8,517 bases of DNA from a bacterium. Lineage in GTDB: Bacteria > Bacillota_I > Bacilli_A > RF39 > UBA660. Made by a program: the position numbers and the translations under genes. Below are positions 1-4,785 of this stretch, piece by piece (position 1 is the first letter of the stretch; every line of letters starts with the position of its first letter). The notes under the pieces were generated by a model. It ran no database searches and was not told the origin of the DNA. It worked only from the letters and a program-made list of their open reading frames with translations. The stretch covers positions 1 to 8,517 of the forward strand of contig JAQXIG010000066.1 of assembly GCA_029007685.1 (NCBI GenBank). Direction: 5' to 3'.

Positions 1-2
1 AT

Positions 3-233
3 ATGGTGTTACTTTCTAATGTTAATCGTTATCAAGGAATACTTGGTACTATTATTTCTATTCCTTGCTTTATCTTACCATTGGATTTCCATTCTTTGGC
101 TGAGCAAATGGGAAATTATATTGGTAAAAAATGGTTGTTTAAGTTTAAAAAAGATAATGATTATTTTGTTGTTGAAGAATTTAATGAAAAAGTAATGAAT
201 ACTGATACTGTGGGTATGTATATGTCAATGTAA
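3..233 (+). CDS. Unrecognised protein, probably the C-terminal part of a gene cut by the left edge
   Basis: I do not recognise this protein. The frame is open from the left edge. An ATG sits at position 3, but no ribosome-binding site can be seen because only two bases precede it, so the true start may lie outside the window. The 76 visible residues begin with a hydrophobic stretch (about residues 13-28) and continue into a charged, lysine-rich and aromatic segment around GKKWLFKFKKDNDYFVVEEF, ending in MYMSM. TAA closes it at 231-233. No signal peptide or known motif is evident. The same frame stays fairly open beyond the stop: 32 codons to a TGA at 330 and 45 more to a TGA at 468. This could mean decay of a longer gene, but could equally be chance in AT-rich DNA. 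Residue composition looks like real coding sequence. Confidence 0.5.
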   Translation: MVLLSNVNRYQGILGTIISIPCFILPLDFHSLAEQMGNYIGKKWLFKFKKDNDYFVVEEFNEKVMNTDTVGMYMSM

Positions 234-454
234 AAGCTGGATGATTTTTTAGAAAATTCTCTGTTAGGGATATTTCAATTAACTATTCAGTGTTCTACAT
301 TTTTTTGGAGAAATTTAGAAAAGGAAGTGTGAAGCTACTATATCCATATATACTTATTGAGGAATGTGTTTAGAAGAATTTTCAGAAGTGTGAGTGGATG
401 GATTCAAAGTGATGAAGCAGTTACCGAAAGAGGGAAAAGCCTTGTAATAATTCA
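234..454. other. Non-coding gap with possible coding remnants
   Basis: No intact gene, RNA gene or convincing terminator is visible. Short open stretches exist: 32 codons at 234-329 and 45 codons at 333-467, both in the frame of the preceding gene, and 42 codons at 245-370 in another frame, with a protein-like composition. None has a ribosome-binding site. They could be pieces of a decayed gene or chance open frames. Confidence 0.35.
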
Positions 455-483
455 TTGCATTATTTTTTGATTTGAGTTATAAT
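455..483 (+). promoter_or_regulatory. Promoter of yceD-rpmF (-35 TTGCAT, -10 TATAAT)
   Basis: TTGCAT at 455-460 and a perfect TATAAT at 478-483 are separated by 17 bases, the usual spacing for the main vegetative sigma factor. The predicted transcription start, about 7 bases after the -10, falls at about 490, on the first base of GGTGAT. An all-AT inverted repeat (AATAAT 446-451 with ATTATT 459-464) overlaps the -35; it has no GC pairs and I give it no function. Confidence 0.65.
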
Positions 484-489
484 TTACAT

Positions 490-495
490 GGTGAT
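490..495 (+). promoter_or_regulatory. Ribosome-binding site GGTGAT deciding the yceD start
   Basis: GGTGAT is the 3' half of the full Shine-Dalgarno sequence GGAGGTGAT. It lies 3 bases before the ATG at 499, which is the right distance for this register. The upstream in-frame TTG at 472 has no such site and would lie upstream of the predicted transcript start. Confidence 0.65.
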
Positions 496-498
496 CCA

Positions 499-966
499 AT
501 GTTTATAGAATTAGAAGAATTGTTTTGTCATAGGATTGATGTAATTACGATCGATAGAGATTTTGAAATTGATTCTTCTTGGTTTGAGGATAGTGATATC
601 ATAGAACTTCGAAACTTGCATTTTAATGGTACGATCACAGATAAAAATTCTGATTATCTTCGTTTGAATGGAATGCTTACTGGTACGATGTTTGTAGAAG
701 ATGCAATTAGTTTAGAAGAAATACCTTATGATTTTTCTACTCAGATAGAGGAAAATTTAGAAAAAATTGTAAAAAATGGTGAAAATACTATTGATATTCT
801 TGATGTTTTGTGGCAAAATATTGTTTTAGAAGTTCCTTTGCAACTTACAGAAGTTCAAGACCTAAGTCAATATCGAGGGGATGGCTGGAAGCTAGTAAGT
901 GAAGATGAAATGAGGAATGCAAATAATCCTTTTCAACAGTTAAAGGATATCATAGGAGAGGAGTGA
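499..966 (+). CDS. yceD: YceD/DUF177 family protein, ribosome-related (YlbN-like)
   Basis: This is a 155-residue protein of the DUF177 (YceD) family, which lies next to rpmF in most bacteria. In E. coli and plants the family is linked to accumulation of 23S rRNA; its exact activity is not settled. The N-terminus (FIELEELFCHRI...IDRDFEID) and the C-terminal segment IDILDVLWQNIVLEVPL (residues 98-114), followed by NPFQQLKDI at the end, match the family's layout. The rpmF neighbour, 4 bases downstream, supports the call strongly. I start it at ATG 499, not the in-frame TTG at 472, because GGTGAT precedes 499 and the TTG overlaps the promoter. Many relatives have a central cysteine-containing segment (C-x-R-x-L type); here the equivalent stretch reads VEDAISLEE, without cysteine. 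The gene is probably cotranscribed with rpmF from the promoter at 455-483. Confidence 0.85.
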   Translation: MFIELEELFCHRIDVITIDRDFEIDSSWFEDSDIIELRNLHFNGTITDKNSDYLRLNGMLTGTMFVEDAISLEEIPYDFSTQIEENLEKIVKNGENTIDILDVLWQNIVLEVPLQLTEVQDLSQYRGDGWKLVSEDEMRNANNPFQQLKDIIGEE

Positions 967-970
967 GAAT

Positions 971-1153
971 ATGGCAGTACCATTCAGAAAAGTATCAAAA
1001 ACAAGAAAAAGAATGAGAAGAAGTCACAATGCTTTAACAGCTAATGGAACAACTAAATGTAATAATTGTGGTGAAATGATTCGTCCACACAGAGCTTGTC
1101 CTAAATGTGGTTTCTATAAAGGAAAAGAAGTAGTTAGTAAAGATGCTGAGTAG
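971..1153 (+). CDS. rpmF: 50S ribosomal protein L32
   Basis: This 60-residue protein is ribosomal protein L32 of the large subunit. It starts MAVPFRKVSKTRKRMRRSH, the typical N-terminus (AVP..K.SK.R...RR.H). A zinc ribbon follows, built from four cysteines at residues 30, 33, 43 and 46 (CNNC and CPKC), so it is the zinc-binding form and not the cysteine-less paralogue that some Bacillota use under zinc shortage. The length is normal. AGGAG at 959-963 is 7 bases before the ATG, overlapping the end of yceD, and the gap between the two genes is 4 bases; they form one operon. A terminator hairpin begins inside the last codons and carries the TAG stop in its loop. Confidence 0.97.
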   Translation: MAVPFRKVSKTRKRMRRSHNALTANGTTKCNNCGEMIRPHRACPKCGFYKGKEVVSKDAE

Positions 1154-1164
1154 GCATCTTTTTT
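1139..1164 (+). terminator. Intrinsic terminator overlapping the end of rpmF
   Basis: AAAGATGC (1139-1146) pairs perfectly with GCATCTTT (1154-1161) around a 7-base loop, and the run of six T at 1159-1164 completes the signal. The rpmF stop codon (1151-1153) lies in the loop, so the 5' arm is coding sequence. Confidence 0.88.
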
Positions 1165-1219
1165 GGTCCTGATGAGACATTAGTGCCCCATGAAAAAAAG
1201 TAAAGTCATAGTTGCATAA

Positions 1220-1253
1220 TTCTACATAAAAATTATCATTGTTATTTTATGAT
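1220..1253 (+). promoter_or_regulatory. Candidate spoIIGA promoter with a degenerate Spo0A box
   Basis: TATGAT at 1248-1253 lies 7 bases before AGGTGAT, like the other compact starts in this window. Exactly 21 bases upstream is TCTACA (1221-1226) inside TTCTACATA (1220-1228), which matches the inverted Spo0A box TTCGACAAA at 7 of 9 positions. Long spacing with a Spo0A box over the -35 is the known design of the Bacillus spoIIG promoter (22 bases there). A conventional alternative is TTGCAT at 1212-1217 with TATCAT at 1234-1239, spacing 16. I cannot decide between them from sequence alone. Confidence 0.4.
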
Positions 1254-1259
1254 TACACT

Positions 1260-1266
1260 AGGTGAT
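1260..1266 (+). promoter_or_regulatory. Ribosome-binding site AGGTGAT deciding the spoIIGA start
   Basis: AGGTGAT lies 3 bases before the ATG at 1270 and lies downstream of the in-frame ATG at 1249, which has no site of its own and overlaps the candidate -10. The protein from 1270 begins MKIYLDLVF, which is how SpoIIGA proteins begin. Confidence 0.75.
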
Positions 1267-1269
1267 GAT

Positions 1270-2052
1270 ATGAAAATATATCTTGATCTAGTTTTTTTTA
1301 TGAATTTCTTTTTTGATTTATTATTATTGCTTACTGTGAAACTGGTATTAAAAAAGAAAACAACATGGTTTCGGATTATAGGCGGGGCTTTAATAGGAGC
1401 TGTTAGTTTGGTTATGCTCTTTCTACCACTTAATAGTTTTACATTGTTTGTTGTTAAAATCTTGATGAGTATTTTTATGATTCGAGTTACTTTTGGGTGG
1501 ATGGGGATTCGAACTTTTGGGAAAGATTTGTTATATTTATATTTTGTGAGCATTATTCTGGGTGGCTTTCTTTATTATTTAAATCTAGAATTTTCTTATC
1601 AGAATGTAGGAGTTGTTTTCTTTCATAATGGGTTTAGTATTAATTTTTGCTTGTTGTTGATATTAACCCCTGTTATTTTGTTTTTGACGATTAAACAAAA
1701 TCAAGTATTAAAAGGAGTTATTCATACTAGATATTTAGTTTCTTTTTCCTATCGAAAAAAGAAGTATCAGTATCAAGCATATTTGGATACGGGAAATAAA
1801 TTATATGATCCCTATGGTAATCTTCCGGTAATATTACTGTATGATCCTAGTTTTAAACTTTCTAAACAGGAAAAAGTTATTTATGTTCCTTATGAAACCT
1901 TAGAGCATAAAGGAGTAATTTGTTGTTTTAAAGTTAATAAATTGGAAATAGATGGAGAGGTAATTGATAAAAAGCTTTTAATCGGGATTAGTAAAGAACC
2001 ATTTCGTATTGAAGGGGCGGATATGGTGTTACATCCAGATTTTATTCTCTAA
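1270..2052 (+). CDS. spoIIGA: Sporulation sigma-E factor-processing protease SpoIIGA
   Basis: SpoIIGA is a membrane-embedded aspartic protease that cleaves pro-sigma-E, normally at the forespore septum after a signal from the forespore protein SpoIIR. The 260-residue product starts MKIYLDLVFFMNF, close to the Bacillus protein. About five hydrophobic segments fill the N-terminal half (roughly residues 4-24, 34-52, 54-74, 84-104 and 116-140). The C-terminal domain holds YLDTGNKLYDP with the catalytic aspartate at residue 173, the counterpart of the LIDSGNQLYDP motif of B. subtilis. It ends with a short IGIS...MVLHPDFIL tail, like the family's IGIS...IIHP end. At 260 residues it is shorter than the B. 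subtilis protein (about 309), mainly in the protease domain, but no key motif is missing. Its substrate gene sigE follows after 83 bases. Confidence 0.93.
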   Translation: MKIYLDLVFFMNFFFDLLLLLTVKLVLKKKTTWFRIIGGALIGAVSLVMLFLPLNSFTLFVVKILMSIFMIRVTFGWMGIRTFGKDLLYLYFVSIILGGFLYYLNLEFSYQNVGVVFFHNGFSINFCLLLILTPVILFLTIKQNQVLKGVIHTRYLVSFSYRKKKYQYQAYLDTGNKLYDPYGNLPVILLYDPSFKLSKQEKVIYVPYETLEHKGVICCFKVNKLEIDGEVIDKKLLIGISKEPFRIEGADMVLHPDFIL

Positions 2053-2061
2053 TTTCACTAA

Positions 2062-2095
2062 TTCGACAAGTTTTGTTGGGAAATGTTTCTATAAT
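2062..2095 (+). promoter_or_regulatory. Spo0A-type promoter in front of sigE
   Basis: TTCGACAAG at 2062-2070 matches the inverted Spo0A box (TTCGACAAA, complement of TTTGTCGAA) at 8 of 9 positions. It contains TCGACA (2063-2068), five of six matches to a -35 hexamer. A perfect TATAAT lies at 2090-2095, a spacing of 21 bases. The Bacillus spoIIG promoter has this unusual build: good hexamers, too far apart (22 bases), with a Spo0A site over the -35. There it drives spoIIGA and sigE together; here it sits between them. The predicted transcript start is about 2102. Confidence 0.6.
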
Positions 2096-2135
2096 GAGAT
2101 TATCAATCATATAACTATATAAAGGAGGAAATATT

Positions 2136-2825
2136 GTGATTGGATTATTATTATTGATTGGACAATTGATTCAAAAGGTAAATATTTTATTTTATGTAGG
2201 AGCAACTGATATTTTACCAGAACCACTTTCAAAAGAAGAAGAAGAATTTTATTTACATTTGGCTAGTGATGGTGATTTGTTTGCTCGGGATAAGTTAATA
2301 GAACATAATTTAAGATTGGTTGTTTTTTTAGCGAAAAAGTATGAGAATACCAGAGTAGACTTAGAAGATTTGGTCAGTATTGGAACGATTGGTTTAATAA
2401 AAGGAATTAAAACTTATCAAATGGATAAAAATATTAAATTAGCAACTTATGCTTCTAGATGTATTGATAATGAAATTTTGATGTATTTACGTAAGAACAA
2501 AAGGGTCCGAACGGAGATTAGTTTTGATGAGTCACTTAGTTTTGATGCAGATGGGAATGAACTTCATTTAGAAGATATTTTGGGAACAGATCCAGATATT
2601 GTAACTCGGAATTTAGAAAAAGAAGTAGAGAAAAATTTAGTGATGGAAGAAATCAATAAATTGGCAGAGCGAGATAAAGAGATTATTATGTTACGATATG
2701 GGTTAATGGGAAATAAAGAGATGACTCAAAAGGATGTAGCAGATTTATTAGGAATTAGCCAATCCTATATTTCGAGAATTGAGAAAAAAGTTATACGTCG
2801 TTTAAAAGCTTTGGTTCGTTGTTAA
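2136..2825 (+). CDS. sigE: RNA polymerase sporulation sigma-E factor precursor
   Basis: Sigma-E directs early mother-cell gene expression in sporulation. The 229-residue protein matches B. subtilis SigE along its length. A pro-sequence of about 19 residues leads to FYVGATDILPEPLS, the counterpart of YYIGGSEALPPPLS around the SpoIIGA cleavage site, so cleavage is expected near residues 19-20. Region 2 (about 56-122) contains EHNLRLVV and LEDLVSIGTIGLIKGI. A short linker with FDADGNELHLEDILGTD follows, and region 4 (about 165-226) ends in the helix-turn-helix TQKDVADLLGISQSYISR, beginning at residue 197. The start is GTG with AAAGGAGG at 2121-2128, 7 bases upstream; a stop in frame at 2112 excludes a longer form. 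The pro-sequence is shorter than the 27 residues of B. subtilis and far less basic. No sigG follows, unlike the Bacillus order. Confidence 0.96.
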   Translation: MIGLLLLIGQLIQKVNILFYVGATDILPEPLSKEEEEFYLHLASDGDLFARDKLIEHNLRLVVFLAKKYENTRVDLEDLVSIGTIGLIKGIKTYQMDKNIKLATYASRCIDNEILMYLRKNKRVRTEISFDESLSFDADGNELHLEDILGTDPDIVTRNLEKEVEKNLVMEEINKLAERDKEIIMLRYGLMGNKEMTQKDVADLLGISQSYISRIEKKVIRRLKALVRC

Positions 2826-2837
2826 CTAGAGCTTTTT
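2804..2837 (+). terminator. Intrinsic terminator overlapping the end of sigE
   Basis: The arms 2804-2816 (AAAAGCTTTGGTT) and 2824-2836 (AACTAGAGCTTTT) form a 13-pair stem with two wobble pairs and a 7-base loop, ending in a TTTTT run at 2833-2837. The 5' arm encodes the last residues of sigma-E and the TAA stop (2823-2825) lies at the loop edge. Confidence 0.8.
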
Positions 2838-2843
2838 CTGTTC

Positions 2844-2872
2844 TTGATAAAAATAGTAATTTTTCGTATAAT
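2844..2872 (+). promoter_or_regulatory. Promoter of rsmE (-35 TTGATA, -10 TATAAT)
   Basis: TTGATA (2844-2849) and a perfect TATAAT (2867-2872) are 17 bases apart, a near-consensus vegetative promoter. It starts six bases after the T-run of the sigE terminator. The predicted transcript start is at about 2879, on the first base of the ribosome-binding site. Confidence 0.8.
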
Positions 2873-2878
2873 AGGGAT

Positions 2879-2884
2879 GGTGAT
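2879..2884 (+). promoter_or_regulatory. Ribosome-binding site GGTGAT deciding the rsmE start
   Basis: GGTGAT is followed by four bases and then the ATG at 2889, the third of three consecutive in-frame ATG codons (2883, 2886, 2889). Spacing and the family N-terminus MQRYF both favour 2889. The in-frame TTG at 2844 is the -35 hexamer and cannot be the start if the promoter is real. Confidence 0.7.
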
Positions 2885-2888
2885 GATG

Positions 2889-3602
2889 ATGCAACGTTAT
2901 TTTTCCCTAATTCGTGAGGATGCTACTTTTGCTTTGAGTTTAGAAGACAGTTATCATATTCGTTCTGTTATGAGAATGCATATTGGGGACTTTATTGAAG
3001 TTGTTAGCGAGAAAAAGCTCTATATTGCATCGATTGTTTCTTTAGATAAGCAAGTAGTAGCGAAAGTAGTTTCAGAAAAAAGTGATTATAATGAGATTGG
3101 TTTTTCTGTTTGTTTGGCCCAATCTTTATTAAAGGAACAAAAAATGGATTTGGTTTTACAGAAAGCTACGGAATTGGGGGCTAGTGCTTTTATTCCTTTA
3201 GTAGTAGATAGAAGTATTATTAATGTAAAGGGAAAAGAAGATAAAAAGATAGAACGTTGGCAAAAAATTGTGAAGGAAGCTAGTGAACAGGCTAAGCGAA
3301 ATGTGGTTCCTAGAGTACATTCTGTTATGACCGTTTCTGAATTGTGTCAGATGGATTATGATATTAAGATTTTATGTACTGTCAATGAAAAGAGTAAAAA
3401 TTTAAAAAAGATATTATCAAATCTTCAAAGTGGTGTTACAATGTTAGTAGTAGTAGGACCCGAGGGTGGTTTTACCGTGAGGGAAGAAGAAAAAATGATC
3501 GATAATGGATTTATTCCCATTTCTTTGGGACATACGGTGTTAAGAGCAGAAACAGTGGCGTTATTTTTGATGAGTGCTATTCATTATCATGACATGGGGT
3601 GA
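2889..3602 (+). CDS. rsmE: 16S rRNA (uracil-1498 N3)-methyltransferase RsmE
   Basis: RsmE uses S-adenosylmethionine to methylate N3 of U1498 in 16S rRNA of the 30S subunit. The 237-residue protein has the family layout. An N-terminal RNA-binding domain begins MQRYFSLI and contains HIRSVMRMHIGD. The SPOUT methyltransferase domain with its C-terminal trefoil knot follows: ATELGASAFIPL, ERWQKIVKEASEQAKRN, the cofactor loop GPEGG at residues 190-194, and LRAET at 218-222. The length is close to the usual 240-250. The start at 2889 rests on the GGTGAT site and the MQRYF start of relatives. In many Bacillota rsmE follows prmA; here it follows sigE but has its own promoter, so it is probably expressed in growth, not sporulation. 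The next gene begins 4 bases after its stop. Confidence 0.95.
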   Translation: MQRYFSLIREDATFALSLEDSYHIRSVMRMHIGDFIEVVSEKKLYIASIVSLDKQVVAKVVSEKSDYNEIGFSVCLAQSLLKEQKMDLVLQKATELGASAFIPLVVDRSIINVKGKEDKKIERWQKIVKEASEQAKRNVVPRVHSVMTVSELCQMDYDIKILCTVNEKSKNLKKILSNLQSGVTMLVVVGPEGGFTVREEEKMIDNGFIPISLGHTVLRAETVALFLMSAIHYHDMG

Positions 3603-3606
3603 AGTA

Positions 3607-4407
3607 ATGATTCTATTTACATTTAACAATATTAGTACTGAACTACTTATTGTTTATTCTTTAATTGGGTTTGTTTTGGTTTTGATTGGAGTCATTTTAT
3701 TGGTAGATCGTTTTCATCACCGAAATAAAGATGACCTTTTTGATGCAAAAAAATTGGCTAAGAATTTGAAGGCTTTAAAAGAGGAGTATGAAGAGGCGGA
3801 TGAAGAAATTGATATTTTAGATGATGAAGAGATTGTTCCTGTTGAAAATTTGGTTGTCAAGGAAAAATCGTATGTGGATCCAATCATTGAATTTGAGGAA
3901 GGGGAATTAGAAAAAACTCAAGCTCAAATTGATGTAGAAGAAATTACTAGAGCTTTAGAAAAAGCAATTCACGAAGAAAAAAGAGTGGATCCTTATTTGA
4001 AGTTTGAAGAAGAACAAGAACAAAACGCTATTATTAGTTACTCTGAATTAGAAAGAAGATTTGATCAATTGTATGATGAGGGAGAAAAGATTCAGTATTT
4101 ACGCGATGATGATTTACCGATTGATCTTGATGAGCTTTATTTAAAAAATGAACGAGTTTTTAGGAGTCAAGAACCGACTAGATCAGAAAGCGTAGCTTTC
4201 AGGGAAGTAGATCGTCCTAAGAGAACCGTTATGGTTGATCAAGTAGGAGGATTTAAAAGTAGCCCTATGATTTCTCCTGTTTATGGAATTCAAAGAGAAG
4301 TACCTATTACTCCTAACAAAGCTAGAGTTGTGAATTATGATGATGAAATCAAAAAGACGAATGAATTTTTGAAAACGCTAAAGGAATTGAAAAAGAATTT
4401 AGATTAG
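3607..4407 (+). CDS. Unrecognised acidic single-span membrane protein
   Basis: I do not recognise this 266-residue protein. One transmembrane segment (about residues 10-33, LLIVYSLIGFVLVLIGVILL) is followed by the basic stretch RFHHRNK, so the large remainder is probably cytoplasmic. It has a lysine-rich helix, then a very acidic region rich in Glu and Asp, then a low-complexity linker with Pro and Ser (about 195-240), and a charged helix at the C-terminus (DDEIKKTNEFLKTLKELKK). VDPIIEFEE (90-98) and VDPYLKFEE (127-135) look like copies of a short motif. The layout (anchor, acidic coiled or disordered stalk, terminal helix) resembles bacterial division or envelope scaffold proteins in general, but no homology can be claimed. 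The start at 3607 is chosen for GGGGTGA at 3596-3602, 4 bases away, overlapping the rsmE stop. It is probably cotranscribed with rsmE. Confidence 0.8.
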   Translation: MILFTFNNISTELLIVYSLIGFVLVLIGVILLVDRFHHRNKDDLFDAKKLAKNLKALKEEYEEADEEIDILDDEEIVPVENLVVKEKSYVDPIIEFEEGELEKTQAQIDVEEITRALEKAIHEEKRVDPYLKFEEEQEQNAIISYSELERRFDQLYDEGEKIQYLRDDDLPIDLDELYLKNERVFRSQEPTRSESVAFREVDRPKRTVMVDQVGGFKSSPMISPVYGIQREVPITPNKARVVNYDDEIKKTNEFLKTLKELKKNLD

Positions 4408-4416
4408 TTTTTTTAC

Positions 4417-4445
4417 TTGTTTTGGTGTATGTTTGTTTATATCAT
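4417..4445 (+). promoter_or_regulatory. Weak candidate promoter before the decayed gene
   Basis: TTGTTT (4417-4422) and TATCAT (4440-4445) are 17 bases apart. GGTGG follows at 4453-4457 and ATG at 4459, a layout close to the compact starts of yceD and rsmE. The hexamers are poor matches (3 and 5 of 6). Confidence 0.3.
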
Positions 4446-4458
4446 AAAATTAGGTGGA

Positions 4459-4712
4459 ATGATGAACGAATATTATATTGATTTTGGTTTATGATTATAA
4501 AGAAAAATTAACGTGATTCGAAGTGTATTTTATGTATTTAAAAAATGATTTTGCTAAATCAATTTCTCATAAGAGAATTTTTGATTTTTTTAGATTGTGG
4601 TTATGATTGTGCTATTTTTATGGATGGTGAAGAGAGATTTGAATGACTGACTAACTTTATCAGTGGATATTTGAAAATCAAAAATGGATGGATGCATGAT
4701 TTGAAACTATAA
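4459..4712 (+). pseudogene. Probable decayed small gene, broken by frameshifts and stops
   Basis: The 403-base gap between the membrane protein gene and ruvA has no intact gene, but its pieces read like one broken gene. GGTGG and ATG at 4459 begin MMNEYYIDFGL, which stops at 4492. From about 4490 the next frame reads YDYKEKLT, a TGA, then FEVYFMYLKNDFAKS and on to FDFFRLWL. From 4593 the third frame reads DCGYDCAIFMDGEERFE, a TGA (4644-4646), then LTNFISGYLKIKNGWMHDL, ending TAA at 4710-4712. A terminator follows 13 bases later. The fragments run in order without large overlap, and two of the stops are TGA, one base change from Trp TGG. No family is recognised. The alternative is a true non-coding spacer or a small RNA; an imperfect hairpin with a T-run (4556-4591) lies inside. 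Confidence 0.4.
4556..4591 (+). terminator. Possible weak intrinsic terminator in the gap before ruvA
   Basis: AAATCAA (4556-4562) pairs with TTGATTT (4581-4587), and TTCTC (4564-4568) with GAGAA (4573-4577), around an ATAA loop with a small internal bulge. The T-run reaches 4591. Only three pairs are GC. It could end the rsmE transcript, or be a chance fold inside the decayed gene. Confidence 0.35.
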
Positions 4713-4725
4713 TCGATGTTTTGTT

Positions 4726-4749
4726 GGACTTCTCTTTAGAAGTTTTTTG
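4726..4749 (+). terminator. Intrinsic terminator upstream of ruvA
   Basis: ACTTCT (4728-4733) pairs with AGAAGT (4738-4743) around CTTT. Two G-T pairs (4726-4727 with 4744-4745) extend it, and the T-run is 4743-4748. The stem is short and AT-rich but the T-run is good. It separates the upstream unit from the ruvA promoter. Confidence 0.6.
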
Positions 4750-4779
4750 TTTGGTCTTTTAAATCTATATAAATTATTG

Positions 4780-4785
4780 TATAAT
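4780..4785 (+). promoter_or_regulatory. -10 element of the ruvA operon promoter
   Basis: A perfect TATAAT lies 25 bases before the ruvA ATG and shortly after a terminator. The best-placed -35 (TTTTAA, 4757-4762, spacing 17) matches only three of six bases. No LexA/DinR-type operator (GAAC-N4-GTTC) is visible around it. Confidence 0.5.

Noticed and set aside
446..468. AT-only hairpin with a T-run as a terminator before yceD
   Set aside because: The six-pair stem has no GC pair and overlaps the yceD -35 element; it is too weak to call.
234..498. T-box or riboswitch leader upstream of yceD
   Set aside because: No T-box core (TGGNACCGCG), no strong terminator/antiterminator pair and no known riboswitch core could be seen, and the promoter lies downstream of this stretch.
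1171..1193. Imperfect hairpin in the rpmF-spoIIGA gap (ATGAGACA with TGCCCCAT)
   Set aside because: Two of eight pairs are A-C mismatches and no T-run follows; there is already a good terminator just upstream.
1242..1553. 103-residue open frame on the - strand
   Set aside because: It lies antisense to spoIIGA, which has clear family motifs, and is a basic, low-complexity product without a ribosome-binding site.
2844..2888. TTG at 2844 as the start of RsmE
   Set aside because: The TTG is the first half of the TTGATA -35 element, the extra residues do not match RsmE proteins, and GGTGAT lies at the right distance from the ATG at 2889.
3585..3602. TATCAT before GGGGTGA as a promoter for the membrane protein gene
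   Set aside because: There is no -35 match at the proper distance, it lies within rsmE coding sequence, and the 4-base gap between the genes is explained by cotranscription.
4459..4712. TGA read as tryptophan, which would join parts of the broken gene before ruvA
   Set aside because: Conserved genes here use TGG for Trp and end at TGA (yceD, rsmE) at the expected family length, so TGA is a stop codon.
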